Assembly: GCA_964503145.1 (NCBI GenBank)
Contig: CAZCYV010000007.1
Coordinates: 62,001-126,000 of the forward strand
Direction: 5' to 3'
DNA length: 64,000 nucleotides
DNA from: RBG-16-57-11 sp964503145
GTDB taxonomy: Bacteria > Chloroflexota > Anaerolineae > Anaerolineales > UBA4823
In this document: positions 16,029-25,110 of the stretch, piece after piece
Layout: each line of letters begins with the position of its first letter
How positions within the stretch are numbered: position 1 is the first letter of the stretch
Position numbers and translations under genes: made by a program
The notes under the pieces: generated by a model
The model's input: the letters and a program-made list of their open reading frames with translations, nothing else
The model's database searches: none
What the model was told of the DNA's origin: nothing

Positions 16029-17063
16029 TCAGTCATGCGGCTGCCAGCCCTCGGAACTCAGCCGCGAAGACCCCATCCAGCTCAAGAATCCCCCCGCCCC
16101 CTGGCGCCTGCCGGGGGGCTTTTCCAGCCCGACCAGTGCCAGACACAGCACCAGCAGGCCGGCGCCCACCCATTGCTGAGGCGTGAAGCTCTCCGCCAGC
16201 ATCCAGTGAGCGAAGACCAGCGTCACCAGCAGTTCGCCCAGCCCCAGCAGGGCGGTCTGCATCCCGCCCAGGTGTTTGACCCCGAAGAACAGCATCAGAC
16301 GAGAGAGAAAAGTGACCAGCGTCAGGCCCAAAACCGGCCAGGCATAGCGACCGATCCCATCCGCGCCGCTCAAATGGATGCCGACGCCGGACAGGGCGCC
16401 GGCCTCGGAGACCGGCAGGCTGAGCGAGCCGGAGAACAGGTACACCGGCACCACCATGGCGCTCATGGCGATCAGGGTGTACAGGGTGACCGTGGGCGCG
16501 GGCATGTCGTAGAGCACGCGCTGGTTGAAGGGCAGGTGCAGGGCGTACAGGGCAGAGGCGATCAACATCTCCAGCACGCCGATCAGGTCGATGGTCTGGC
16601 CGTGGTTCACCTGCACCAGCAGAAAGATCGCCGGCAGCGCCAGGGCCAGGCGCACCAGGGTCAGGCGGGTGGGCGGCTGGCGATCCAGCGACAGCCACAG
16701 GGCCAGAAAGAGCGGATACAGCGAGTAGAGCAACTGCCCCAGCCCGGCCTCGATGCGCCCCAGGGCGGAGTAGTAGAACAGCGAACCCAGGCCGTTGATC
16801 CAGCCGGCCAGCACGCACCCCAGCAGACCGGCCGGGTAGATATACAGATAGGCGCGGTTGAAGAAGAAGATCACCAGCAGCAAGAGCAAGGCAGCCAGCG
16901 CGGTGCGAATGGCGACCACAGCCAGCGGCGCCATCCCCAGCAGGATCGCCTGGCGTCCGAAGATCGGCGCCATCCCCAAAAAGAAGGCCGACCCCAGCGC
17001 AGCATAGATGCCTTTGACCGTCGGAGTGGCCCGGCGGCCGCCAATCCAGGAGGGCTTCTTCAC
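16029..17063 (-). CDS. EamA/DMT family transporter
   Basis: A 344-residue membrane protein with about ten segments in two EamA repeats (GSAFFLGMAPIFGRQAILLG; later GMQTALLGLGELLVTLVFAHWML). The family exports small metabolites and includes the threonine/homoserine exporter RhtA. The start is GTG at 17061-17063, and its GTGA overlaps the stop of the threonine synthase-receiver gene by 4 nt, so the two are translated together. A role in amino-acid export is therefore attractive but unproven. Residues after about 320 are a basic tail. Confidence 0.85.
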   Translation of the reverse strand: MKKPSWIGGRRATPTVKGIYAALGSAFFLGMAPIFGRQAILLGMAPLAVVAIRTALAALLLLLVIFFFNRAYLYIYPAGLLGCVLAGWINGLGSLFYYSALGRIEAGLGQLLYSLYPLFLALWLSLDRQPPTRLTLVRLALALPAIFLLVQVNHGQTIDLIGVLEMLIASALYALHLPFNQRVLYDMPAPTVTLYTLIAMSAMVVPVYLFSGSLSLPVSEAGALSGVGIHLSGADGIGRYAWPVLGLTLVTFLSRLMLFFGVKHLGGMQTALLGLGELLVTLVFAHWMLAESFTPQQWVGAGLLVLCLALVGLEKPPGRRQGAGGFLSWMGSSRLSSEGWQPHD

Positions 17064-18778
17064 TTCACCAGCGCTTTCACCTCTTCCAACAGCTCATCGC
17101 TCATGAACTCGCCCTTTTGCATCAAGATCGAAATCTGCCCATCCAGGCGGCGCTTTTCGTCGGGGGTCAGCTCTTTGGCGGTGACGACGATGACCGGGAT
17201 GGGGGCGGTTTCGGGGCTGGCCTTCAGCGCGTCCAGCACGGCGAAGCCGTCCAGCTCCGGCATCATCAGGTCGAGGATGATCAGATCGGGCAGTTCCTGG
17301 CGGGCAAGCTGGATTGCCTGGCGCCCATCCTCCGCCTCCAGCAGGGTGTAGTTGCCCTGGGCCTGAAGGATGCGGCGGATCAACCGGCGCGCCTCCTCGG
17401 TGTCGTCAACGATCAGCACATTGGGGAAGCGGTCGTCGGTCACTTTGCTCAGCGCCGCCAGCAGGCCTTCCTGCGGGGTGTCGGCGGCCTGGGAGGAGAG
17501 CACCACGTTGCGCGCCCAGCCCTCGCCCAGGATGACGCGCTCGATGGGCATGGTGTGACCGGTGCAGTTCACCACGATCACGTCCTGGCTGCGGATCACC
17601 CCGGCGCGGGCGAGCTTGATCAGTCCGGCGAAGGCCACCGCCGCGGCCGGCTCGACGGAGAGGCCCTCCATCTTCGCCAGGATGTGCATGGCGCGGAAGG
17701 CTTCTTCATCGGTCACGCTTTCGAAGACGCCGCCGTTGCCGGACTGCATGCGCTGGCGCAGCAGCGTATAGGTGCGGCCGGGGTCGCCGGTGGAGAGCGT
17801 GGCGATGTGGGTGCGCGGCGAACTCACCGGTTCGACGGTCTCCAGCCCCTTCTTCCAGGCCTGCACCATCGGCGAACAGCCTTCGGCCTGGATGCCGGCG
17901 ATGGCCGGCAGGCGGTCGATCAGCCCCATCTGGCGCAGTTCATGGAAGCCCTTCAGCACCCCCATCGGCCCCAGGCCGCCGCTCACCGACTGGAAGTACC
18001 AGTCTGGGGCGACGAAGCGGCCGCCAGGTATTGCGCCGCCATCGGCGGGGGGCAGCATCTCGGCGAGTTGTTCGCAGACTTCGAAGGCGATAGTCTTCAT
18101 CGCTTCGACGGAGGGGATGGAGCGCGCCCCGCGCTCCAGGTACAGGCCGCGCTGATGGGCGTATTCCGCGGCCACCTTCTTTGCCTGGTCATAGGAGGCG
18201 GTCACCTTGACCACCTGCGTGCCATACAGCGCCACCTCGCGCATCTTCTCGGCCGGCACCAGGCTGGTGAGGAAGGCCCATAGCTTGATCCCGGCGCGGG
18301 CGGCGTAGGCCGAATAGGCGATTGCCACGTTGCCGGTGGAAGCCAGCACCACCTCGGTGATGTTGGCCTCTTTCAGGGCGGCGATGTTGACGGCGGCCTG
18401 GCGGTCTTTGAAGGACGCCGTCGGCCCCTGGCGCTCGTCCTTGATGTAGATGTTGGGGCAGCCCAGCATCATCCCCAGGTTCTGGGCGCGGATCAGCGGC
18501 GTGCCGCCTTCGCCCATCGAGAGCGCGGGGTTGTACTCCCGCACCGGCAGCAACTCGCGGTAGCGCCACAAGTCGAACGGGCGGCGAGCCAACAGCTCCG
18601 GCCAGCGGGCCGAAACTCCGGCGTAATCGTAAGCGGCCTGCATCCACTGGCTGCCGCAGGCCGGACAGGTCATCAACGTGGGGGAATAGACGGCGCGATA
18701 GCCGCAATCTAAACAATCGGCGTAGATCTCAGTGTGTGGGGTATGGTTCAATGGTTCGGATTGGCGATGATTCGGCAT
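17060..18778 (-). CDS. Threonine synthase fused to a response-regulator receiver domain
   Basis: A continuous 572-residue frame. Residues 1-440 are a PLP-dependent threonine synthase, which converts O-phosphohomoserine to threonine. They include an N-terminal zinc-ribbon-like pair (CLDCGY and CPACGS), GEGGTPLI, Schiff-base Lys124 in TASFKD, ASTGNVAIAY and the phosphate loop SVSGGLGPMG. After about residue 450 a complete receiver domain begins: VLIVDDTEE, phospho-acceptor Asp503 in LDLMMPE, VVTAKE and a QKG lysine. The start ATG 18778 follows GGAG. The gene lies 51 nt after the giant hybrid kinase gene and is coupled to the EamA gene. Phosphorylation could tune the enzyme. Confidence 0.88.
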   Translation of the reverse strand: MPNHRQSEPLNHTPHTEIYADCLDCGYRAVYSPTLMTCPACGSQWMQAAYDYAGVSARWPELLARRPFDLWRYRELLPVREYNPALSMGEGGTPLIRAQNLGMMLGCPNIYIKDERQGPTASFKDRQAAVNIAALKEANITEVVLASTGNVAIAYSAYAARAGIKLWAFLTSLVPAEKMREVALYGTQVVKVTASYDQAKKVAAEYAHQRGLYLERGARSIPSVEAMKTIAFEVCEQLAEMLPPADGGAIPGGRFVAPDWYFQSVSGGLGPMGVLKGFHELRQMGLIDRLPAIAGIQAEGCSPMVQAWKKGLETVEPVSSPRTHIATLSTGDPGRTYTLLRQRMQSGNGGVFESVTDEEAFRAMHILAKMEGLSVEPAAAVAFAGLIKLARAGVIRSQDVIVVNCTGHTMPIERVILGEGWARNVVLSSQAADTPQEGLLAALSKVTDDRFPNVLIVDDTEEARRLIRRILQAQGNYTLLEAEDGRQAIQLARQELPDLIILDLMMPELDGFAVLDALKASPETAPIPVIVVTAKELTPDEKRRLDGQISILMQKGEFMSDELLEEVKALVK

Positions 18779-18828
18779 GATGGTTTGGCTCCGCCCAAGG
18801 CGATCGATTTTGCAGCCTGGGGCCTCCT

Positions 18829-21800
18829 TTATGGTTCCAGGCGCTTCAGGGCCTGGATCAGATCTTCTTCTAAGATGGGTTTGAGCAGGTAATCGGCCGC
18901 GCCCAGGCGCTGCGCCCGCTCCTGCTGGTAGATCATGGTGCACACGATCACCGGAATGGCGCGGGTCTGGGGGTCGGATTTCAGCGCCTCGAGCACCTTC
19001 CAGCCGTCGAGCAGCATCCCCGGGGTGAGCGAGGCGGCCTCTGGAGCCGGGCCGTCGGGCTGGGCGCGCATGGTGACATCCAGGGTGATGGCAAAGGGCT
19101 GGATGCTGCGCGCTACGGTGACCGCCTGGTTCAGTTCGGTCAGGGCGATCACGGTGTAGTCATGGCCGACCAGATAGCGGCGATAGATATCCGTGAGCTG
19201 CGGGTCCTTGTCGATCACCAGCACCACCCGGTTGGCCGAGTCGCTCCTGGGTGTGGGCGTCGCAGTGGGAGCCTGGTCATCGGCTGGGGCGGTCTCCTGC
19301 GAGGTCGCCCCAGCCGCTTCGGTTGGACCTGCGGGCGCTACCGGCAGGGTGAAATAGAAGGTGGTTCCCTTGCCCACTTCGCTTTGCAGGCCGATTTCTC
19401 CGCCGTGCATGCGCACCAGGTGCTGGCAGATGGATAGCCCCAGGCCGGTGCCGCCGGTTTTGCGCGTGGGCGAGCCATCCACCTGCGAGAAGGGCTGGAA
19501 CAGCCTGGCCTGGTCCTTCGGCGCGATGCCTGGGCCGGTGTCGATCACGCGCACGATCACCTGCGGCTCCCCCTGCGGGCCGGTATGCGGCTCGGCTTCG
19601 ACGGTGATGGAGCCTTGATCGGTGAATTTGGCGGCGTTCGAGAGCAGGTTGATCAGCACCTGGCGGATCTTCATCGGATCGACCGTCAGCGAGGGGAGGT
19701 TGGGCGACAGGTTTTGGTGCAATTGAATCGGCTTATCTTTCACCAGCCCGATGGTGGTGGACATCACCGAGCGGATGATATCCGCCAGGTTGACGTTGGC
19801 TTCGAGCGCCATCTCCATCTTGCCGGCTTCGATCTTGGACAGATCGAGCACGTCGTTGATCAGGCCGAGCAGATGCTGGCCGGAATTGTAGATGGCGGTC
19901 AGGTCTTGGGCCTGCTGTTCGGTCACCGGGCCGTCGATGCCCTTGAGGATGACGCGGGAGAAGCCGATGATCGAGTTCAGCGGGGTGCGCAACTCGTGGC
20001 TCATGTTGGCCAGGAACTGGGTCTTCAGCCGGTCGGCTTCGCTGATCTCCTGGACGGCTTTCTGCGCCAGTTCGTAGGAGCGGGCGTTATCGACTGCCAC
20101 GGCGATCTGGTCGGCCAGGGTCTGCAGCACAGCCAGGTCGTCGTCGCTGAAGGCGTTGGGCTGGCTGGATTGCACTTCCAGCGCTCCGATCACCTGGTCG
20201 CCGATCTTGAGCGGCAGGCCCAATTCGGAGCGCACGTGCGGCAGCCGCGGGTTGGGCTGGTGGATGGACCAGGCCTGTTCGGTGTAGATATCGTTGAGCA
20301 GCAACGGCTCGCCGCTGGCGGTGACCTGGCCCACCAGGGAGCGGCCGCCCACGGCCAGGTGGTACTCCTGCTGCACCATTTCGGCGCCGGCTTCGCCCGT
20401 CGCGCCGCGCACCACGGCGTGTTTGCCGCTTTCGTCCAGCAGGTAAATCGAGGCGTGGTAGTAGCCGAAGCGCTCACACAGCAGGCTCACCGTGCGCTGG
20501 AGCAACACGTCCAGCGCCAAGGTGCTGGTGGTATCGCGGGCGATCTCCGCCGCGGTTTGAAGCTGGCGGGCGCGGCGCTGCGATTCCTGGAACAGGCGGG
20601 CGTTGTCCAGAGAGAGGGCCACCTGCGCGCTGATGGTCTGGAGCATCGCCAGGTCGTTTTCGTCCCAGCTTGTGTCGCCATCCAGGTCGAGGGCATCCAT
20701 GCTGCCCAGCAGGTCGCCGCGCAGGATGATCGGCGCGTACAGGTGGTTCGCCGCCTGTTGGACGGCGGCCTGACCGGCGCTGGCGGGGAGCCGGTCGCAC
20801 AGCTCGAGGATCGGCCTGGCCTGTGGGTCGTCGAGGGTCAGGTAGCGATCCGTTTTGACTTCGTACACATAGCCGCTGGCGTCGGGGTAACCGACGGCGT
20901 GCGGGGAGCGGCGCGGCGGTTGGGTGCGTATTGCCAGATGGGTGGCGTTGAGCGCCTGCCCCAAGGCGCGGGCGGTGAGGCGCAGGATGGCGTCATGCTC
21001 GATGGTACTGCTCACCTGGCTGCCGATCTCGCGGGTGATGTGCTCGTACTGCGCCTGCTCCTGGATCTGGGCAAGCTGGCGCAGGTTCTGGGCAGAGACG
21101 GCGGCCTGGCTGGCTAAGACCTCCAGGCGGCGCAGGTCGGCCTCGTGGATTTCGATGGGTTGCGTGTAGATAGCGTGGGCGAAGCCGATCCACACGCCGC
21201 CGACGACCAGCGGGACGAGCAGCAGGCCGCGCGCGGCGTGCTGCGGCTGCACCGCTTGCGTCTGGTAGTACTGGCGTGTGGCCGCATCGATCAGCGGGTC
21301 GGTGGTCAGATCGGGGATGGCGACCACTGCATCTGGGCGCAGCAGGCTGCCGGCGGGCGGAAAATCGCGCAGCCGGTAAGCCCGCGGCAGGGGGGCGTCG
21401 GCTTCTCCCAGGGCGGGGGCGCGCCAGCGCGCCACGGTCAAGGCCCTGGCGTTCGCGGCGCCGGCCAGCTCGCCGGCCGGGCCGCTCCAGGGGCGTTCGA
21501 ACATCTCCAGGCTGATCGAGTAGTCCACCTGACCCAGCACCGAGTATTTGCGCAGCGTATCCAGGATTTCATCGAAGGTCTGCGCCCGGTTCAGTTCGGC
21601 GCTGGCGGCATAGGACATCTCGGTTTCGCTCAGCGCGGCCTGGGTGCGCTGGAACAGGCGGGCGTTCTCGACCACCACCCCCAGTTGCTGCCCCACCGAG
21701 GAGAGCAGCGAGAGGCGCGTGTCGCTGACCGGCTTCGCCTGGCGGTTGAACAGGCAGATGGTGCCCAGGGTGACGCCTTTCGAGATCAGCGGCACGCCCA

Positions 21801-24800
21801 GGTAAGAATTGAAACCGGCGTTCAGGGGGCCTTGCAACGAGGCGCTGAGTTCGGAGCCCTGGATGCCGGGGATGGGTAAGTCCGGCAGGGGGGCGGCGAG
21901 TTCGGGCTGGTAGATCAACTGGCCGCTGCGATACACCATATCGCATGGCGTGCCTTCCAGCCCCTCGTCTGTCAGCCGGATGACCATGCCTTCGGGCAGG
22001 TTTTGGTGCACGGCCAGGTACAGGCGCTGGGTGCGGGGATCGACCAGGCTGATCAGGCCGCTCTCGTAATCGACGGCGCTGAGCACGCGGATCAGGATCT
22101 CCGAGAGCACCTGGCTGGGGTCGAGCGTGCGGCTCACCGCGGCGGTGATCTGGTTGATCGTCGCCAGTTCTTCGTTGCGCTGGCGGGTTTCTTCGACCAG
22201 GCGCAGGCCTTCCAGAGCCACGGCGGCCTGCCCGGCCAGCGAGGTCAGGCGGCGCAGTTCCGGCTCGGTGAAGCCGGTCATCTGGCGGTAAATGGCGATG
22301 ACCTGCCCGATCCAGCGCCCCGACACGTTCAAGGGGACGAACAGCAGGCTGCGGGCGTGCATCTGCTCCAGGTAGTAGCGGCGCGTTTGCTCGTCCAGCC
22401 GCGGGTCGTTGGCGACGTCCATCACCAGGGTGGGGCGTTCCGGGTGCAGAAGCTGCTCCAGCGTGCTGGCCGTTCCAGCCGGGGATCGCCGGCCGAGGGG
22501 ATAGCGCGCCGCGGCCAGAATGCCAGATTCTGCCTGCTCTGCGGAGGCGCTTTCCGCCTGGAGCGACCACTGAGCGATGGGGATGAGCCATTCGGGGCGT
22601 TCGCTGAGCGCCGCGTCGGCCTGCAACCAGGGGCGGTCGAACAGATTCAGCGAGACATACGAGGCGTTGGCGTTGCCCAGCACGGTGTGCTGGCGCAGCA
22701 CGTTCAGGATATCGGTGAAATTTTTGGCTGCGTTCAGCCGGGCGCTGGCGCGATACTGGGCTTCGGTCTCCGCCAGGTTGGCCTGCACCTGCGCGAACAG
22801 GTCTTCACGGGTGATGGTGCTGGAAAGCGCCGAAGCCGCGGTCTGCAGGGCGGCGATCTCTTCGGCGGTCCAGCGGCGGTCGGCGTCGATTTGATCGAAG
22901 CCGATGCAGCCGGGGATTTCGGCGGCGCTCCCGCCGGCGATGCCCAGGCGGCCAGAAACGGCAAATTGCAGGGTGGTGCGGGCGCCGGTGGCCTGGAAAT
23001 ATGCGGCCTCCTGCGGCGGGGCGCTGCTGGCATTGGCCAGGTTGAAGCCCTGGCCGCGCAGGCGCTCGATCCAGGGTTCGATCTCCGTGACCGGCAGACG
23101 GCGCAGGGCAGGGTTGCTGAGTTGGGAGGGGACGCCCGGGGCGCGCCATTCGGAGATCAGCCGCCAGTAGGGGCCGCGCGCATCCACCTGGGTCTCGATG
23201 TAATACGCCCGGCTGACCTGAGCGGCCTGTCCGAGCAGTTCCAGCACCTCGCTCAGGGCGGCGATGCCGCGCTCGGTCAGCGCGGCCACCGCCTGGGCCA
23301 CGCTCTGCTGATAGCGCACGCTGATCTGCAGGGCGTCTCTGGCGGTCTGGGTCTCCTCGAAAAGGCGGGCGTTCTGGATCGCCACGGCGATCTGGGCGGC
23401 CACCGGGCGGATCAATTCCATGTCCTCGGGGCGGTAGGCCAGCGCCTGGTCGTGGCCCACGCTGAGCAGGCCCAACAGGGCGTCGCCGGCGAGCAGCGGC
23501 GCGGCGATCCAGGAGCGGACGCCGCGCTGCAGCAACTCTGCGGCCTGCGGATCGGCGGCGGAGTCCTGCACCAGGCGCTCGCTGCGGCTGGATAGCGCCT
23601 GCTGCGCCAACGTCGGGGCGTGGATGAGCCCCACCGTGTCGGGGCCGGGGCGCGCGGCGATCAGCGACAGGCCCTCCGGCTGCAGAAGCTGGATGCTGGC
23701 AAAGCGATAGGGGATCAAGCTGGCGAGTTGATCCAGGGTTTGCTCGGCGATGTGGCGCACATCCAGGGCCGAACTGATCGTGCGGGCGATGCTCGAGAGG
23801 GCGTCGGCGATCTGGCGGCGGCGCAACTCTTCGGTGTACAACCGGGCGTTCTCGATGGCGATGGTCGCCTGGGTGGTGAAGGCGGCCAGCAACTCTTGAT
23901 CGGCCAGGGTGAAGGGCTTGCCGTCGAGCTTATTGATCACCTCGATGGCTCCCACCGTGCGGTCTTTGATGCGCATTGGCGCCACCATCAGGCACTGGGT
24001 GGTGTAGCCGGTCTGGAAGTCGGTCATCGAAGACCAGTCTTTGCGCACCTTGACGTCGTTGGCGATGATCGCCTTGCCGGTCTGCACCGCCTGCCCGGCG
24101 AGGCCGGTGCCCGGGGGCAGGCGGCGACCTACCAGGTCCTCCGCCACCGGGCCGAGGGCGACTTCGAAGACCAGTTCGTTCGTCCTGGCGTCCACCAGGA
24201 ACAGGCTGCCCGCCTCGCAGTTCAGGATGTCCACCGCGCTGTCCATGATCAGCTTGAGCAGCGGCTTGGGGTCCAGGGTCGAGGTCAGGCCGAGGCCGAT
24301 TTCGTTCAGCTTGGCGAGCTGCTCGGCGCGCAGCCGGGCTTCCTCGAAGAGCCGGGCGTTTTCCAGCGCCAGGGTGAGCTGATCGGTCACCTGTTCGACC
24401 AGCAGCAACTCATCCTCGCTCCAAACGCGCTGCGGGTCGTTGTCGATCACTTCCAGCAACAAGGCCGGGACGCTGCCGTCGGCGGCGGCTGCAGGCGAAG
24501 CGGCCGGGGTCAGGCTTCGACCCAGCGCCAGCAGCGCCGGCTGATTGGGGCGGCCGCTTTCGACCACCGGTCGCCCCAGGCGCAGGCTCTCCCAGGGATG
24601 CGGCGTCAGGGTTTCGGGGCCGGGCGAGAGCGGCGGCGGCAGCGGCCGCTCCTGATCTTCGGCGGCGACCACCATAGCCGCGTACTCGGCCAGGTGAACG
24701 GCGCTGCCGGGGTGTTCGGCGGGCGGCGGCGCGGGGATTTTTTCGGCGGCAGGCTCTGGCGCGGCGGCGGGCGAGGGGGCTTGTGGGGGTTGTTCCGGCG

Positions 24801-25110
24801 CGGCGGCGGGCGGCGCCGTTTCTGCGGCTGGCGCCTGGGTTGCGGTTGGGGCTTCCTGCGCCGGCGGCGGGCGCAAGATGCTCAGCGGACCGGCGGAAGG
24901 CCTGAGAGGCGGTTTCCCGGCCTCGGCCTCTGGCTGCGCCGGCTCGCGCTGCAGATCGCTGAACAGGCCTTGAATCCGCGTCGAGGCGGCGCGGGGGCGG
25001 CCTTTCTTCGCCGCGGGCGTTTCTTGGGGCGCGTTCTCCGCCGGGGCGGCGGGTCGAGAGCGGCGCGGTTTGCCCGGCGGGGCGGTGGGTTGCTGAGTTG
25101 GATCAGACAT
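18829..25110 (-). CDS. Giant soluble multi-GAF hybrid histidine kinase (2093 aa)
   Basis: Residues 1-150 are Pro/Ala-rich and probably disordered. There is no membrane segment. About nine GAF or GAF-like modules run from 160 to 1690, the first lacking its N-terminal half (SVPALLLEVIDNDPQRVWSED). HisKA follows with phospho-acceptor His1705 (SHELRTPLNS). HATPase has N-box NLLSNAAKF, DTGPGIAP and TGLGLS. A C-terminal receiver (about 1960-2093) has Asp2011 in ITLDVTM and Lys in LLKP. It is the only kinase in the cluster and overlaps the ParA gene by 8 nt, so it probably integrates input from the seven membrane GAF proteins upstream. Confidence 0.92.
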   Translation of the reverse strand: MSDPTQQPTAPPGKPRRSRPAAPAENAPQETPAAKKGRPRAASTRIQGLFSDLQREPAQPEAEAGKPPLRPSAGPLSILRPPPAQEAPTATQAPAAETAPPAAAPEQPPQAPSPAAAPEPAAEKIPAPPPAEHPGSAVHLAEYAAMVVAAEDQERPLPPPLSPGPETLTPHPWESLRLGRPVVESGRPNQPALLALGRSLTPAASPAAAADGSVPALLLEVIDNDPQRVWSEDELLLVEQVTDQLTLALENARLFEEARLRAEQLAKLNEIGLGLTSTLDPKPLLKLIMDSAVDILNCEAGSLFLVDARTNELVFEVALGPVAEDLVGRRLPPGTGLAGQAVQTGKAIIANDVKVRKDWSSMTDFQTGYTTQCLMVAPMRIKDRTVGAIEVINKLDGKPFTLADQELLAAFTTQATIAIENARLYTEELRRRQIADALSSIARTISSALDVRHIAEQTLDQLASLIPYRFASIQLLQPEGLSLIAARPGPDTVGLIHAPTLAQQALSSRSERLVQDSAADPQAAELLQRGVRSWIAAPLLAGDALLGLLSVGHDQALAYRPEDMELIRPVAAQIAVAIQNARLFEETQTARDALQISVRYQQSVAQAVAALTERGIAALSEVLELLGQAAQVSRAYYIETQVDARGPYWRLISEWRAPGVPSQLSNPALRRLPVTEIEPWIERLRGQGFNLANASSAPPQEAAYFQATGARTTLQFAVSGRLGIAGGSAAEIPGCIGFDQIDADRRWTAEEIAALQTAASALSSTITREDLFAQVQANLAETEAQYRASARLNAAKNFTDILNVLRQHTVLGNANASYVSLNLFDRPWLQADAALSERPEWLIPIAQWSLQAESASAEQAESGILAAARYPLGRRSPAGTASTLEQLLHPERPTLVMDVANDPRLDEQTRRYYLEQMHARSLLFVPLNVSGRWIGQVIAIYRQMTGFTEPELRRLTSLAGQAAVALEGLRLVEETRQRNEELATINQITAAVSRTLDPSQVLSEILIRVLSAVDYESGLISLVDPRTQRLYLAVHQNLPEGMVIRLTDEGLEGTPCDMVYRSGQLIYQPELAAPLPDLPIPGIQGSELSASLQGPLNAGFNSYLGVPLISKGVTLGTICLFNRQAKPVSDTRLSLLSSVGQQLGVVVENARLFQRTQAALSETEMSYAASAELNRAQTFDEILDTLRKYSVLGQVDYSISLEMFERPWSGPAGELAGAANARALTVARWRAPALGEADAPLPRAYRLRDFPPAGSLLRPDAVVAIPDLTTDPLIDAATRQYYQTQAVQPQHAARGLLLVPLVVGGVWIGFAHAIYTQPIEIHEADLRRLEVLASQAAVSAQNLRQLAQIQEQAQYEHITREIGSQVSSTIEHDAILRLTARALGQALNATHLAIRTQPPRRSPHAVGYPDASGYVYEVKTDRYLTLDDPQARPILELCDRLPASAGQAAVQQAANHLYAPIILRGDLLGSMDALDLDGDTSWDENDLAMLQTISAQVALSLDNARLFQESQRRARQLQTAAEIARDTTSTLALDVLLQRTVSLLCERFGYYHASIYLLDESGKHAVVRGATGEAGAEMVQQEYHLAVGGRSLVGQVTASGEPLLLNDIYTEQAWSIHQPNPRLPHVRSELGLPLKIGDQVIGALEVQSSQPNAFSDDDLAVLQTLADQIAVAVDNARSYELAQKAVQEISEADRLKTQFLANMSHELRTPLNSIIGFSRVILKGIDGPVTEQQAQDLTAIYNSGQHLLGLINDVLDLSKIEAGKMEMALEANVNLADIIRSVMSTTIGLVKDKPIQLHQNLSPNLPSLTVDPMKIRQVLINLLSNAAKFTDQGSITVEAEPHTGPQGEPQVIVRVIDTGPGIAPKDQARLFQPFSQVDGSPTRKTGGTGLGLSICQHLVRMHGGEIGLQSEVGKGTTFYFTLPVAPAGPTEAAGATSQETAPADDQAPTATPTPRSDSANRVVLVIDKDPQLTDIYRRYLVGHDYTVIALTELNQAVTVARSIQPFAITLDVTMRAQPDGPAPEAASLTPGMLLDGWKVLEALKSDPQTRAIPVIVCTMIYQQERAQRLGAADYLLKPILEEDLIQALKRLEP

